A stretch of DNA of 64,000 nt from Litoditis marina (Eukaryota > Nematoda > Chromadorea > Rhabditida > Rhabditidae), in contig OZ038434.1 of the NCBI GenBank assembly GCA_964036275.1, positions 32,654,447 to 32,718,446 on the forward strand, written 5' to 3'. Of this stretch, positions 1-11,135 are shown one piece after another. The position numbers and the translations under genes are program-made. Position 1 is the stretch's first letter, and the number at the start of each line of letters is the position of its first letter. Under the pieces are notes generated by a model. It made no database searches. It was not told where the DNA came from and saw only the letters and a list, made by a program, of their open reading frames with translations.

Positions 1-95
1 GTTCGGTTCCGCTTTTGTTGGCTTAAATTTGGGCCGGTTCTAAAATGCACCAACTGGTTAGGGAAGAATCGATCCTAAGTAAGTGAGTAAGTTAC

Positions 96-176
96 TTCAC
101 TGTTCTCCTTTTCTTTGTCTAGCGGTTTGTCCTGGTTCTTTTCTTCCGTGGCGTCTTTTTTCGTGAAAACCGTCAT
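96..176 (-). CDS. possible first coding exon of a gene leaving the window on the left
   Basis: On the minus strand a strong acceptor (TTTTTTCAG) is followed immediately by ATG and 27 open codons, MTVFTKKDATEEKNQ followed by a very acidic and lysine-rich stretch, up to a GT donor (GAA|gtaact). An ATG directly behind a nematode-type acceptor is typical of a trans-spliced first exon. The encoded peptide is low in complexity and I do not recognise it. The rest of the gene would lie beyond position 1, so neither function nor reality can be tested here. Confidence 0.3.
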
Positions 177-1700
177 CTGAAAAAAGTAAACGGTTGTTTT
201 ATTTACCAAAAGTTTTCTACAGTAGAAAAACCAGCAGAACAACAAAACATCATGTATGATCAAACTCTAGAACACGGTGAGAATTTGGGATACTTATCTT
301 GAGACAGGTTTAAATAAGAATCCACGAAGTATGAGGAAAGACACGCCGACACGCGTTACATCTTAAACTATGTAAAATTTGTGAAAAAATGTCGTGTATG
401 TTGAGAATGATGATGTACAGCGTAGATGCAGTGTTCATTATCTCTCGTGAGAAGCCGGTCGAAAGTCGTTTCACTGTTCTTCATGTGGTCAAAGGGATAC
501 CGAATAGCCGCCTCGAGGCGGCATGTATAAGATCTTTGTTTAAATGAAGAGAATTCTGTTAACAGAAATAAATATAACAAAATAAAGTTATCACATAGAT
601 GAATGGATGAACTATGAGAAAACGTTGCTATCTATAAATGTTTTTTAAAGTTCAAAGTTAATTGGTTTCGGCACCTCTAGTCATGAAGAGCGTTTCTTCA
701 AACACGTTTTTCCCCTTTATATTCAGTTGTGAAGAAAGGGTGATAAAGTAGCGAAAGCCACGACTTCTCCAACAAACAAGATAACAATAGAATAAAAACA
801 CAGTTGCGACAACTAAGAGAATCATACGAGAATAGAATCACGCCTACAATGATGCGAACCAAGTTGGTAATCTTCAACCTACCGGGGCCATTCAGGCGCT
901 GTAGCAACAATCCCTCAAACACTTGAGATGTCTCGTGAGCAATATCTCACGGACTTCTTATGAGATTGTACTTATTACTAATAGACAACTTTAGAAGTTC
1001 AGAAGTAGCTCATGCGGTGTTCGTGAGGTCCTTAGGAGAACATTATATAAACCTCCCGAGGTGGTATGGATTGCTACGCGTCAGATTTCACTAACACTGT
1101 GTGAAGTTTTGTTATTAGAAATACTTCAGTTAATAGAAAAAGTTGTGGTATTTGATATTGTTCTGCTCCAGGATTCAAGATTTAATATGAAGTGAACGAT
1201 CAAATCTGAAACCTCGAAGTCTGATTCTGCAATTTGCAGGACTGACTGCTACTCTCAAATGTTGTGTTTTGCATGGTTCTCTGCATGAACAAGCATGGAG
1301 ATACACACAATGATTTAGTAAATATACCAAACTACAAATCTGGTTAGAAGTCCCTCTGTGTCACAGACGTTTTTGTATCAGTCAAACTCGACACAATATT
1401 AGTAAAGACTATATACTTGAAGCACATTGAATAGTCACGTGAAGTTAGCATCCTAATGTGGCATCGTGCACTTTGTTATTTCACGTTCTTGAGTTCTTCT
1501 GTGTTTAACATGTTTCACGTGACTGTGCAAGTGACTAACAGCATAGTTGCACCGGCATAAGTTTTCAGAACAATTTGAATATAAGAAGCGTTATTATAAT
1601 TGCATGTAGATATTACGTTTGGAGGGTGGGTCAAATAATGGACAATGTTTGTTTGTCTAATATTTGGATATGGCTGAAGAATAGAATGGTAGGCGTAGGC
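177..1700. other. no supported gene
   Basis: AT-rich sequence with short open frames only. None combines good splice sites with protein-like composition. I see no RNA gene or clear repeat. Confidence 0.4.
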
Positions 1701-1705
1701 TAGAG

Positions 1706-1707
1706 AG

Positions 1708-1760
<53 letters not shown>

Positions 1761-1915
1761 AAGAGAGAAGGAGTGATGGTAGAGATACAGTGTGTGAGAG
1801 AGATATGACATGAAGAGAGAAGTGAAAATGAGAGAAACAGAGAGATAAAAAGAGGAGAAAGAGAAAAGAAAGAGATACAACGAGAGGGAAAGATAGTAGA
1901 TAGGAGAGACAAGGA
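1706..1915. repeat. (GA)n microsatellite and GA-rich tract
   Basis: A nearly pure GA run (about 1706-1760) passes into about 150 bp of imperfect GAGA-rich sequence. The long low-complexity open frames over it (SLSLSLS in one direction) are by-products of the repeat. Confidence 0.9.
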
Positions 1916-2078
1916 CTATATTACGTTGGTTGTAGTTGGAATTTTGCCAGATTTTCAGTGGATTATCATGTTTTGATTGTGAGCAGAAATGTCCCACGTT
2001 GACAACAACATAAATTATGATAATCTGTTTGATCAGTATATTTCACGGATTAGGGTCACGATAACAACTTTCTCTATG

Positions 2079-2272
2079 GTGCGTGCCAAATTTATAAATT
2101 TCTGTCTCTTGCCGGAATCGAACCTGCGAGCAAAAGTTTTGTAGCCGGGCGCAAACCACTGCGCTGCTGCAGCACATGATTGGCAAGCTTTGGAATCAAG
2201 GACTTGTGTGCGTACACAGCGTAAAGTGAGATATACAGTACCCTTCCGCCTTTTCGTTGGCAACGACTATAT
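2079..2272 (-). mobile_element. tRNA-derived SINE, copy 1
   Basis: Read on the minus strand this element contains a B box (GGTTCGATTCC, near 2105-2127) and an A-box-like stretch (AGCGCAGTGG) about 30 nt upstream of it, the internal pol III promoter of a tRNA. A second copy, roughly 85% identical by eye, lies at 24951-25136. Two diverged copies of a tRNA-like sequence with the same non-tRNA flanks is the pattern of a SINE rather than of a tRNA gene. It can no longer fold into a full cloverleaf. Confidence 0.7.
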
Positions 2273-2660
2273 CATTAGGTGATGCCGGAAAGTTAACTTC
2301 CTTTTTTCTAACATAACATCACATAAGGAAAAAAGTTGAAAAAGGTGTGTATCTCATGAAGTAAAGTTCGCTTCAAATAGTACATAATTTATCAAGCCAA
2401 AGTCTTGCTTTTAGGGCCCAATAGTCGGTCGGCCTTCACGTATGTGGACTGAAGTGTCAGTCCACTGATCCTAAGGCGGGCCGAAACTTTTTGAGCGCAA
2501 TAATTGAGAATAATGTGGCGGCGAAGCTATATAAACTAATTGGGTACACACAACAAAAACCTTTATGTGAGATAAACCGACTGAACTGGCTTAATTAGAT
2601 AGGATTAGAAAAAGTAAATTTTCTTTATCTAGGAAAACATAGGTGAGAGAGAGAGATTTG
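2273..2660. other. no supported gene
   Basis: AT-rich spacer between the SINE and the following repeat array. Nothing recognised. Confidence 0.4.
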
Positions 2661-3640
2661 AGAAATAAGAGACGCACTTTGACCAAGCCTAGCGAATGAC
2701 TGAAAACTGTTGAGTGTCACTGATAACTGTTGAGTGTCACTGATAACTGTTTGGTCTCAGAAAAGTTATAAATATGTAAAGTTTTAAAATGCTAACGCAC
2801 TTTGAGCAGGCTAGCGGACGACTGAGAACTGTTTGGTGTCACTAAGAACTGTTCCGCATACAAAGGAAGAGTAAAGATATACAGTTGTAATATAAATGCA
2901 AACGCATTTTGAGCAGGCTCAGAGGCTGACTTTTAACTGTTTAATGTCTTTAATGACCGTTTTGTATCTGGAAAAAAGGCGAAAGCTGTGCAGTTAGAAA
3001 GTTGTGAAGTGTTTAAATGCCAACGCACTTTGACCAGGAGTATCGGATAACTGAGAACTGTTTGGTGTTATGAGAGGCAACAATTCCAATAACTTCTAAT
3101 GAACCTACGTTATTGTTCTTCTGAGAAAGTGAGGACGTTATGAAGTAATGGAGTTCTAAACTAATAAAGTTCTAAAGTTCTGAAATGCTCGTGCACTTTG
3201 AGAGGGTCTAGCGGATGACTGAGAACTGTTTGGTGTCCTGAGATGCGAATATTCCAATAACTTCTAGTGAACCTACGTTATTATTCTTTTGGGAGAGTGG
3301 GGACGTTTGGAAGTTATAGAGTTCTAAACTAATAAAGTTGTAAAGTTTTGAAATGCTCGTGCACTTTGAGCGGGTATAGCGGATGACTGAGAACTGTTTG
3401 GTGTCATGAGAGGCGACTCACTTCAGTTGGGCTAGGTCTGGATGGTTGATTGGTTACCAATAACTGTTTTAGTTTTTTCAAGCTAGTTCGTGAAGTTGTA
3501 AAGCTACAAAGTTGTGAAGTAACAAAGTTGTAGAGCTACAAAGATGTGAAGTAACAAAGTTGTGAAGTTATAAAATGCTAACGCACTTTGACCGATCCTA
3601 GCGGATGACTGAGAACTGTTTGGTGTCATGAGAGGCGACC
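2660..3640. repeat. degenerate tandem repeat array 1
   Basis: A block built around AACGCACTTTGA, then AGCGGATGACTGAG and AACTGTTTGGTGTCA, recurs near 2670, 2790, 2900, 3020, 3185, 3350 and 3575. Spacing is irregular (about 110-220 bp) because variable inserts such as AAAGTTGTGAAGT runs separate the blocks. No coding potential. Confidence 0.75.
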
Positions 3641-3699
3641 ATTCCTTTGACGGAAGTCGGTTGTTGACCGAGCCCTCGCGCGCCACCGATAATACGAAG

Positions 3700-4360
3700 T
3701 GGGTAAAGAAAGAAGAGGGGAACTAATTACACACAACACCAAAACAGTCGGGAAATTGAGAAGGTACGTGTACTTTGTACACGTCACGTACACGTTACGT
3801 GTAGTCGAACGTGAATTACGTGTACGGGATGCTTGAATAAGTGATGGTACATTGTAAATATAGGAGAGTGAAGAAAGAAGAGCGGAACTAATCACACACA
3901 ATACCAAAACAGTCAAGAAACTTCGATGTACACGTCACGTTAACGTTACGTTTAGTGATGCGTCTACAGAATTCACGGTCAAATCATGGCACATTGTTAG
4001 GGTGAGAGAGTAAAAAAAAAGAGGGGAACTTATTACACACAACACCAGAACACGTCAAGAAAGTACGTACACTTTGTACACGTCACGTACACGTTAAGTG
4101 TAGTGGTACGTGTACAGAATTCACCGCCGAGTCATGGTACATAATTAGGGTGAGAGGGAAAAGAAAGAAGAGGGGAACTTATTACACACAACACCAGAAC
4201 AGTCAAGAAAGTACGTACACTTTGTACATGTCACGTACACGTTAAGTGGAGTGGTACGTGTACAGAATTCACCGTCGAGTCATAGAGTACATTGTAGAGG
4301 TGAGATGGTAAAAAAAGAGGGAAACTAATTTCACACAACACCAAAACAGTCGGGAAACGA
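3700..4360. repeat. tandem repeat array 2, about 140 bp units
   Basis: About five copies of a 130-170 bp unit contain, in order, GGGAACTTATTACACACAA, CACCAGAACAGTCAAGAAA, a run of ACGT-rich short palindromes (GTACACGTCACGTACACGT) and a tail with AGAATTCACCG and GTCATGGTACAT. The array abuts array 1. Confidence 0.75.
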
Positions 4361-5435
4361 AGAAATATAGCCTTCCTCATTTTCACGGGAAAGTTTACTG
4401 CATTACTTCCAAATGTTCAGCTAGTTTTCAGTATTTGATGAATTTTTGCTTGCATGCACTGTTTAGTCTAGTTTATTTAGGATGGTTAACGAAAAATCAT
4501 GGGTGTTACTGTTAGGTTTTACTGTTACAAAAGACAAGACTCTGACAGAACCTGAAAAATAAATTGAAAAAGGGGGGAAGGTAACAAAAAGCGGTTTGTG
4601 ATCAAACCATGGAGCTAAATGCTGACCCGGAGTTCTAAAAATCACATTCAGTGTCTGTTGGTTGGTCTGTAGACATTTCGAAAACGAAAAATGGTCACAG
4701 GAAACCATTTTGCTTGAATTGGAACAGCTATGTTGAACACAATGAGAACTGGTATACAGGCGCAAACAAAGTTTTCCGCTATCTAGTTTGGTGCGACTAC
4801 CATTTTTTAGAGATTTAAGTGTTTTTTGCACTTGTCAAGCAATACAAATGTAGAATGGTCATTATTTGCCTTCTCTTCTAATTTGATGCTATCACATTTT
4901 CCCCGACTGTTGGAGCCGGTAAAAAATGTTCACACTTCTTGGAAAGTTTTTAAATCATACCCCTAATTCAAATAAAATAACGCTATAAAATACTAATTAA
5001 CTCAATAAGACAAAAACTAATTAATTTGGTGAAGGAATTCAACCCACAACATTCACCTACTCAGTTTTCGCATTGTTGACGCAAAGCCTGTTTATGCTAA
5101 TTAAAACGCGGAAAAAAATCAAACTTGTTGTAAAAACCAGAAAGTGAATAGAAATGTATTCTGAATCAGGTATGCATACTGTAATAGTATAGGAGAGAAT
5201 ATAATAGAATATAGATAGGGGGTGTTGAGCCAGGAAAAAAGTCTGGGCGGCCGGGGCTTTTCGAAGCCGAATTTCTATTAGAGCAGCGGTCACGATTGCA
5301 AACAAGGCAAGGTGGAGTGCGGTAAACTTAGGCGAGGGAAGATACCTAGGGGGTTAGAGGTGGTCTGAAAGGAAGTTGTAATTTGAATCTCGCGCTTAAT
5401 GGTTTGAAACAATGAAAGTATACTGATTTCTATAG
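4361..5435. other. no supported gene
   Basis: AT-rich sequence. An open frame of 122 codons on the minus strand (4463-4831) has no flanking splice sites and a composition like the background, so I do not call it. Confidence 0.4.
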
Positions 5436-5637
5436 AAAAGTGAGTGAGAAACCTGAACCTGAACCTGTACAAGCTGAAATTAGATTCCAGAAATATTCCT
5501 ACTTAAAAGCGATTTGTCTTTATAATCGACCTCCAAGTTATGAGGTAGCAAATCAAGTCCAACACGTAATACGCCTATTGAGAAATGTTCAAACAAGATT
5601 GTTCGAGCGACGGCAGAGTTTGACTGATTCAACATAA
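5436..5637 (+). CDS. possible orphan terminal exon
   Basis: After an acceptor-like TTTCTATAG there are 66 open codons ending in TAA. The peptide starts with Pro-Glu repeats (KPEPEPVQAE) and continues with a mixed, protein-like composition including NRPPSYEVANQVQHVIRL. No ATG lies at its head, so it would need upstream exons, and I found none between 4.4 and 5.4 kb. It may be a last exon, a decayed remnant or chance. Function unknown. Confidence 0.3.
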
Positions 5638-5696
5638 AAATTGATATATCCCAACTTGTAAATGTACGGTTTTGGACATTTGCTGTTTTCTACTGT

Positions 5697-5825
5697 TAGT
5701 CAACTGCGAAACATGTTGAACAAATAACTCAGAAACGTACAATTATAAAGTACACGATGATTAATTAGAATGCTGACTTCACGTGACTATTCATCTTACT
5801 TCCACCATAAGTTCATATTTTATCG
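5697..5825. repeat. dispersed repeat, copy 1 (second copy 14811-14930)
   Basis: The segment with GAAACATGTT, AACTC-GAAACGT, ATTAGAATG-CT, CTTCA-G and TTACTTCCA in the same order and spacing recurs at 14811-14930. Both copies have CACGTGA motifs at their edge. Not recognised as a known element. Confidence 0.5.
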
Positions 5826-5945
5826 TCAGATCATACAAAATGTCATGAATTGGTAACTTCATTGCTACGATTATATACAAATAAACGCAAATTCAGAATG
5901 TGAGAAGAACATGGTTATCGATTGGTTTGATTTCGTCCAAGCAAA

Positions 5946-8900
5946 TTATACTTCGGTTACTGTGGGGATATCGATGAACATGACTTTCTTGGCAGCCAGT
6001 TTGGCTTGGAACTTGGTGGCTAATTCGGCCCATCCGGATTGAGAAGTGGGCTGGAAACATGACGAGAATGAGATGAACTACGTTCACACATTTGAACTTT
6101 ACGATTTCAATGAATTATTCTATTCTATTCTATTCTATTCTAAACTTTTTGATACCTTGGTGTTTAGTATTTAGTTTTCGATTTTCGTTAGTCAACGTTT
6201 CGTTTGGCTTGTCACTTGGGCCAATGTTAGAGCAGCGCAACGGCGCAGACGTAGGTCGGACCCTGGTTACTCAAAGTTTTTTTTTATACATTGTAGTTTT
6301 ATAAAATTTAAGGATTGTACTCGATGAGGAGGTACATACTGTGGACCATTCCGTTTTCCAAGAACCAATGCTTGCAAAACTGCCTGGCAGCAGCAGAATG
6401 TTTTACGTGTTCTTTTCTTACAGCTCACACCATCGCTTTTTGGAAGGTGGACGAACAATCAGATGAAAAATGTAGAACTGAAACCATGTAGAACTGGTTC
6501 GGTTGTCAGAGTATACTCTGCTACATTTCTCCTATTCCCCAAAAGTGCGCGTAACAGGTAGACGTACCATTTTCTTTTCACCTTTTCTCTCCATTAACCC
6601 TTTTGGAGTGCCACATAATATATGGAAACTCACGTGTTCAATTGCGATTAAGTTCTATTCTATTCTATAACAATGTGAAAAGTCACGTGTTGAATGGCAA
6701 ATAAATCTATTAAATTTTTTCAATCTTGTGGTCCAGTAATATTCCAATGTCCCTCTCATTCCTGTACTCACAATGGCCGCGGTGAGGGTGACGGTAACCG
6801 GAACGGAAACGGGTCCTCCGGGAACACCTGCTGGTCCTGCGGTTGGCGCCGCGGTAGGAGCGGCTGTTGGCGCCGCGGTGGGGGCGCCGGTTGGCGCCGC
6901 GGTGGGGGCGCCGGTTGGCGCCGCGGTGGGGGCGACTGTCGTCGCGGGTGCTACGGTTGTGTCGCCAACGGCAAACACAGCAGGCGAACGGACAAATCGA
7001 GCGGTGATTGGAGCGGCGCTGGCAGCACAAACCGTGGTCACGGTTCCTGTAAATTCGTGAAATACAAGAGAAATCCTGTTTAAAGTACGTACGACCACTT
7101 GAGAAGACGAATATTGAAAGTGATGCGAATTTAAAGTAAGTTATCATATTTTTGTCATGTCTTCTAGGAAGTCTTCTATGAAGGAAAGGAAGCAAAAACA
7201 ACTCGTTAGAAGCTGCTACTACAAATATCTGTGACATGTATGATGATCACCGCCTCGTAATGAATAAATATGTAAATATGATGTCATGTGATAAAAACAC
7301 CTTTGAATCTTGAATTTTGGTGTACATTTTTTTTGATCGTCACACAAAAAACTTTTCCTGTTTCAGATATGAGAGTTACGGTTAATTCATCATTCAGGCG
7401 GCGTAAGCATCTATTTGTGACTCATGATATCTCACAAGAACAGATTTTCCAATAATCAACTATGATCCGCAAGGTTTTTCATGATCTCCACTCATGATTG
7501 ACTCAGGAGGGAAGATCATGAAATATTTCACGGTATACTCAGTAATTTTCGATAGTACGCGCTTGATAGTACTTCTTGCGAAACCCACCTGACTGTACCA
7601 AGTTTGTGGCTCCAGGATACGAGCAGTTTTCGGCTAAATTTGCAGCCAGAGGTGTGTAGCCTACTGTAACATTCAGGGCATCAGTGGAGAACTGGTGTTC
7701 TGCCAGGAGGAGAGAAATCTAAAATGATCAGTTTCTACCAATGCATCTGTTACAATTGACTATCGGGTCGTCTGCGTATCCTCGATCTACACACTCTCTC
7801 ATCTGCTGAACAATAATTAGCAGCCGCTGAACGGATCTGATCATTTTCTGTCTCCGTTGGCAATAAATACCCTAAAGCACATTTAAACATTTTGTCACCG
7901 AGGCGTTATACATGTCGAGTAATTTGCTTATTAGTTATTCAAAAAAATCATTACACACCATTTCTGTAGCTCGTCCTACACCTATGTATCAAATCTATTG
8001 AACTTCCATATTATAACACTTATTATTGTAGCCCTTGTTCTAAACCCCTCACTTCTATTAAAGCTAGGACTAATTTACGTGCATACTAAAATTAAAATAA
8101 AACATTTTTCGTGCATGTGTCACAAAGCGTGAGGCGTGGTAGCGCGTCTCAGCAGGGTTTCTTTGCGCACTTTAGCGTTAACCATAACTCTACAACGTGT
8201 TAATTCTTTAAGAAAATGGTCGTACCGTAGACTTGATGTCGTTTTCGGCGGCCTTCTTGGCGTCTGCTGCATTCAGTTTTTGAGAGGCGAACGCCGCGGA
8301 CGGGGTGGTTGGGTAGGTCCACGTGACGGGGGGAGACACCGACATGGATAGTTTTGCAGTCTTGGAGGTTGCATCTGGAAACACATAACTTCAAATGAAA
8401 AAAAGTTGGTCAATATTCTATATGAGAATCGTACGAGGGCGAACAATGAGACTGGATAATTCCGAAATACACTTTAGTCTTTGACGTAGCATCTTAAAAT
8501 ATCAGTGTTATAAAAAGTTGTTCACAACCTGGTTGTGGATTGAACTCAGTAGAGACAGTTTGGCAGTACTAAGTATGTATGCTAGAAGATCCCGGAACTC
8601 TATCCCATCCTGCGTCTCCTCAAACAAACGCTATTTCTCTGCTCTTACACATCCCGCCGGGATGTAAGAAACAAGAAATAGTGAGGCAGAGCGAGAGACG
8701 CAGAATTGCATGAAAGTGCCGGGATATTCTAGCATAACTACTCTAGAGAAACTATCTGGTAACACCCGATGCGGTATTCCTAAGTTTTCACGTTTCTGTG
8801 AACACGTTGGAACTATATTGTACCTCCTAGTAAAGTTGCTTCACGAGTTCCGAAAGTATGACGTGCTCATTGTTTCTCGAAACTTTCAGTTCTCCAAACA

Positions 8901-9085
8901 ACCGGAATCTTTGTTAAATGAGACGTTGTCCTAGCCAACAAAAAAGCCCTTTTCGTTACGAAATTTCAGTGGAATCCTGTCAAACTCCACTCAGAAACGG
9001 TGAAACTATACATACCTGTAGACGACTGAGGCGCGCAGGCGTGGGCCGAACCGACGAGAAAAACGACAGCAACCGGAAGAATCAT
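5946..9085 (-). CDS. small secreted Thr/Ala/Pro-rich protein, 6 exons
   Basis: Exons in transcription order: 9085-9016, 8374-8226, 7871-7739, 7699-7589, 7046-6772, 6050-5946; sum 843 nt, 280 aa plus TAA. The start ATG opens a clear signal peptide (MILPVAVVFLVGSAHA) followed by CAPQSST. Exon 2 encodes SVSPPVTWTYPTT and ADAKKAAENDIKST. Exon 4 encodes FSTDALNVTVGYTPLAANLA. Exon 5 holds a mucin-like run of APT/AAPTGAPT repeats. The C terminus is FIDIPTVTEV. Phases agree across all six exons. Exon 3 is the weak point: its phase-consistent frame (starting GIYCQRR) looks less protein-like than another frame (TENDQIRSAAANYCSADER), which could join exon 4 at a later acceptor in phase but needs a poor acceptor upstream. 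It may also be skipped. The intron between exons 3 and 4 is only 39 nt in this model. Probably secreted; function unknown. Confidence 0.65.
6112..6142. repeat. (TTCTA)n microsatellite
   Basis: Five tandem TTCTA/ATTCT units. A short second run of the same motif lies at about 6653-6668. Confidence 0.85.
6820..6945 (-). repeat. coding minisatellite, GGCGCCGCGGTGGGGGCG-type
   Basis: GC-rich units of about 12-30 bp inside exon 5 of the secreted-protein gene; read on the minus strand they give the (A)APTGAPTAAPT run. The GC content is far above that of the surroundings. All three frames stay open here, so open frames on the opposite strand are shadows. Confidence 0.85.
8578..8736. repeat. imperfect inverted repeat, hairpin or MITE-like
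   Basis: Outer ends TATGCTAGAAGATCCCGG and CCGGGATATTCTAGCATA are near-perfect complements. Inward, CTGCGTCTC / GAGACGCAG and GCTATTTCT / AGAAATAGT also pair, and the centre is CCCGCCGGG. The whole 159 bp can fold as one long hairpin. It lies in intron 1 of the secreted-protein gene. Confidence 0.65.
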
Positions 9086-9950
9086 TTGGGAAGCGATGTT
9101 TCAGTGGTAGGGCATCTCCTTTTTATCCTGTTTTGGCGCCATTCAACAAAATTTGAAAGTTGTAAACCTGATTGAAATGTCGACAAAGCGTGTTGTAAAC
9201 GATAACAAATTCAAACACGCGTTTTGCGTTGGGCAAAACTTTTACGACTTCTTCTACACAAATAGCGCGCTGTGGCATCTCGGAAAAGCAACACACGGAA
9301 AATGTTTCTGGTAAACACTTGCGAATAGAAATAGGAAGTCCAGAGCTCTCAGAATGAAAAACCTGGACTGGACCTAAAAAGTAAGAGTTACTGGTAATCA
9401 ATGCTTCACAATAAGCCAAACACCAAGCCGATTGTTAATGTATGATGTGTACTTCTTGCCCAGCTCTTAAAGTCTACCATTCCCGAAATGTAGAAGAAAA
9501 TCCGGTATGCTCCATGCAAAAGAATACTTTCCAATGCAGTTTCATTTTCATGATGATTGGAATAGCAACACATGGAAAAAAGTTCTGGTAAACACCCGTA
9601 AATGGAAATAGCGAGGTCCATTCTCAGAATAAGAAAAACTATCTTTTAACGAAACTCACACGTTAGCGTACTGTAAACGCTAATTAGCGTTTAGAAATTA
9701 CAGAAACTGGTAACTATTCTCTGATTTTCACTTAAATACATATGTTAGCGTGTTTATCTTTTTCTTACTGGAGATAGATAGAACGTGAAATATGTGATGA
9801 AAACGTTCATCCAGTCCTAAACAATGAATTGTCGTTCAGACTGAAAAACTGTGAACTTTACGAAGACTGTGCCGTAGGCTATGTTTATTAGCAAATAGTA
9901 AATGAAGAGTGGACTTAAATTTTATACCAGTGCGCTTGAACCTTTATTTT
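9086..9950. repeat. spacer with a diverged direct repeat
   Basis: No gene seen. A block of about 80 bp (AGCAACACACGGAAAA, then TTCTGGTAAACAC, then GTCC-TCTCAGAAT-AAAAAC) occurs at about 9282-9360 and again, diverged, at 9555-9630. Confidence 0.5.
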
Positions 9951-9954
9951 CTTT

Positions 9955-10315
9955 CTATCAACATCAGTTCAATGTTCCGGCAAGGTAATGGTTATCTGCA
10001 CTTTTTTTACCATAAAACATACTACCACTTGTAAGAAGAGGTTTTGAACCATAAGAGAACTGAACCAAGAGTTCAATTTTGAGGAGATCGTTTCTCTTCG
10101 AAAAAATCAACAACTTGTGTCCGTCGAATCAACATCAACTCAATGTTTTAGTGGTCCTATCTAATGGTCGTCTGCACTTTCTCCCCATAAAAACCTTTGA
10201 AGTCCGCTTTTTGATAGAAAACAAACTATTTCATGCCCTTCCGATCAACATCAGCTCAATGTTTTAGTAGCCCTATCTAATGGTCGTCTGCACTTTCTCC
10301 CCATAAAACAATGTT
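9955..10315. repeat. three-copy direct repeat
   Basis: A block of about 75-80 bp with ATCAACATCA-CTCAATGTT, CTATCTAATGGTCGTCTG and CACTTTCTCCCCATAAAA occurs near 10118 and 10237, with a more diverged copy near 9958. No coding potential recognised. Confidence 0.65.
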
Positions 10316-10361
10316 ACAACGGCTGCTGACTCAGCAACCTCAATCGGCGTGCACCTACAAT

Positions 10362-10680
10362 TTATTAGACGCTTTTTTCGGCGGCAGGCGGATATCTGGC
10401 ACATTCTGCCACGGAATCGAAACACGTCTCATGCATAGTTCTAATCATATCTTCGTGTATTCCTGTGATGTTCTCTGTTAATTGTGGTGTTAGAGGGTTT
10501 TTCAATTCGCAATAAGTGTTTATAAAGTTTTGAATGGCGCTTTGTTATAAGGACACATCAGTATATGAAGCAACTTTGAAGTTGTTGAAGAACTACGCTC
10601 CTGCAATTTATTAAACGCTTTTTTCGGCGGCAGGTGGTGAGATCTGGCACATTCAGCCACCAAAATGAAACGTCTCGTTT
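10362..10680. repeat. two-copy direct repeat
   Basis: A block with CAATTTATTA-ACGC, TTTTTTCGGCGGCAGG and ATCTGGCACATTC occurs at about 10362-10440 and 10595-10678, roughly 230 bp apart. Confidence 0.65.
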
Positions 10681-11010
10681 GTATGTCCTCGTCTCTCATT
10701 ACATTTCTGTAATTGTTTTCTCGTTCATGCTTGTTTTGCAATGTAGAATTGGGTATTCATAGGGTATCGAACAACCTTGAAGTTCTCGAAAAGCTTCGCA
10801 CGTGCCAACCCCATCTCGAAATTTTATTGATGAACGTCCATTGATAATCCTTCTACTGGGAGCGTTCGCGTTTGCCAGTACAAACGCTTTTTGACAATAT
10901 TCAACCAATCACTTATTTTTATTTACATACACTTATTGCACGAAACGATAACACTGTTCGTCGCTGTGTTGGGATCAAACTACAACTTTATGTTAACGTG
11001 GATCCCAATC

Positions 11011-11135
11011 GTTAAAGAAGGACGATTTTGTGGACCAATCCCGTGTCAACGGTCCCTTAAACTGCAATTGAAAAATGTATTGCAGTTTAGAGAACTGAAG
11101 CGTTGGGATTGGACCACATAATCGTCCTTCGTTAA
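11011..11135. mobile_element. MITE family A, copy 1
   Basis: About 125 bp with terminal inverted repeats GAAGGACGATTTTGTGG and CCACATAATCGTCCTTC, and internal complementary segments CTTAAACTGCAATTG and ATTGCAGTTTAGAG. Nearly the whole element is self-complementary. Other copies: 16504-16627, 21481-21597 and 36325-36448. There is no coding capacity, so it is a non-autonomous element. Confidence 0.75.

Noticed and set aside
1515..1997. 160-codon open frame on the minus strand with long Ser-Leu repeats
   Set aside because: It lies over the (GA)n microsatellite; the length is explained by the repeat having no stop codons.
6694..7083. Plus-strand open frames of 95-129 codons (Gly/Trp/Arg-rich and Gly/Ala/Val-rich)
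   Set aside because: They are the opposite strand of the GC-rich minisatellite in exon 5 of the minus-strand secreted-protein gene, which has splice sites, phase and a signal peptide in its favour.
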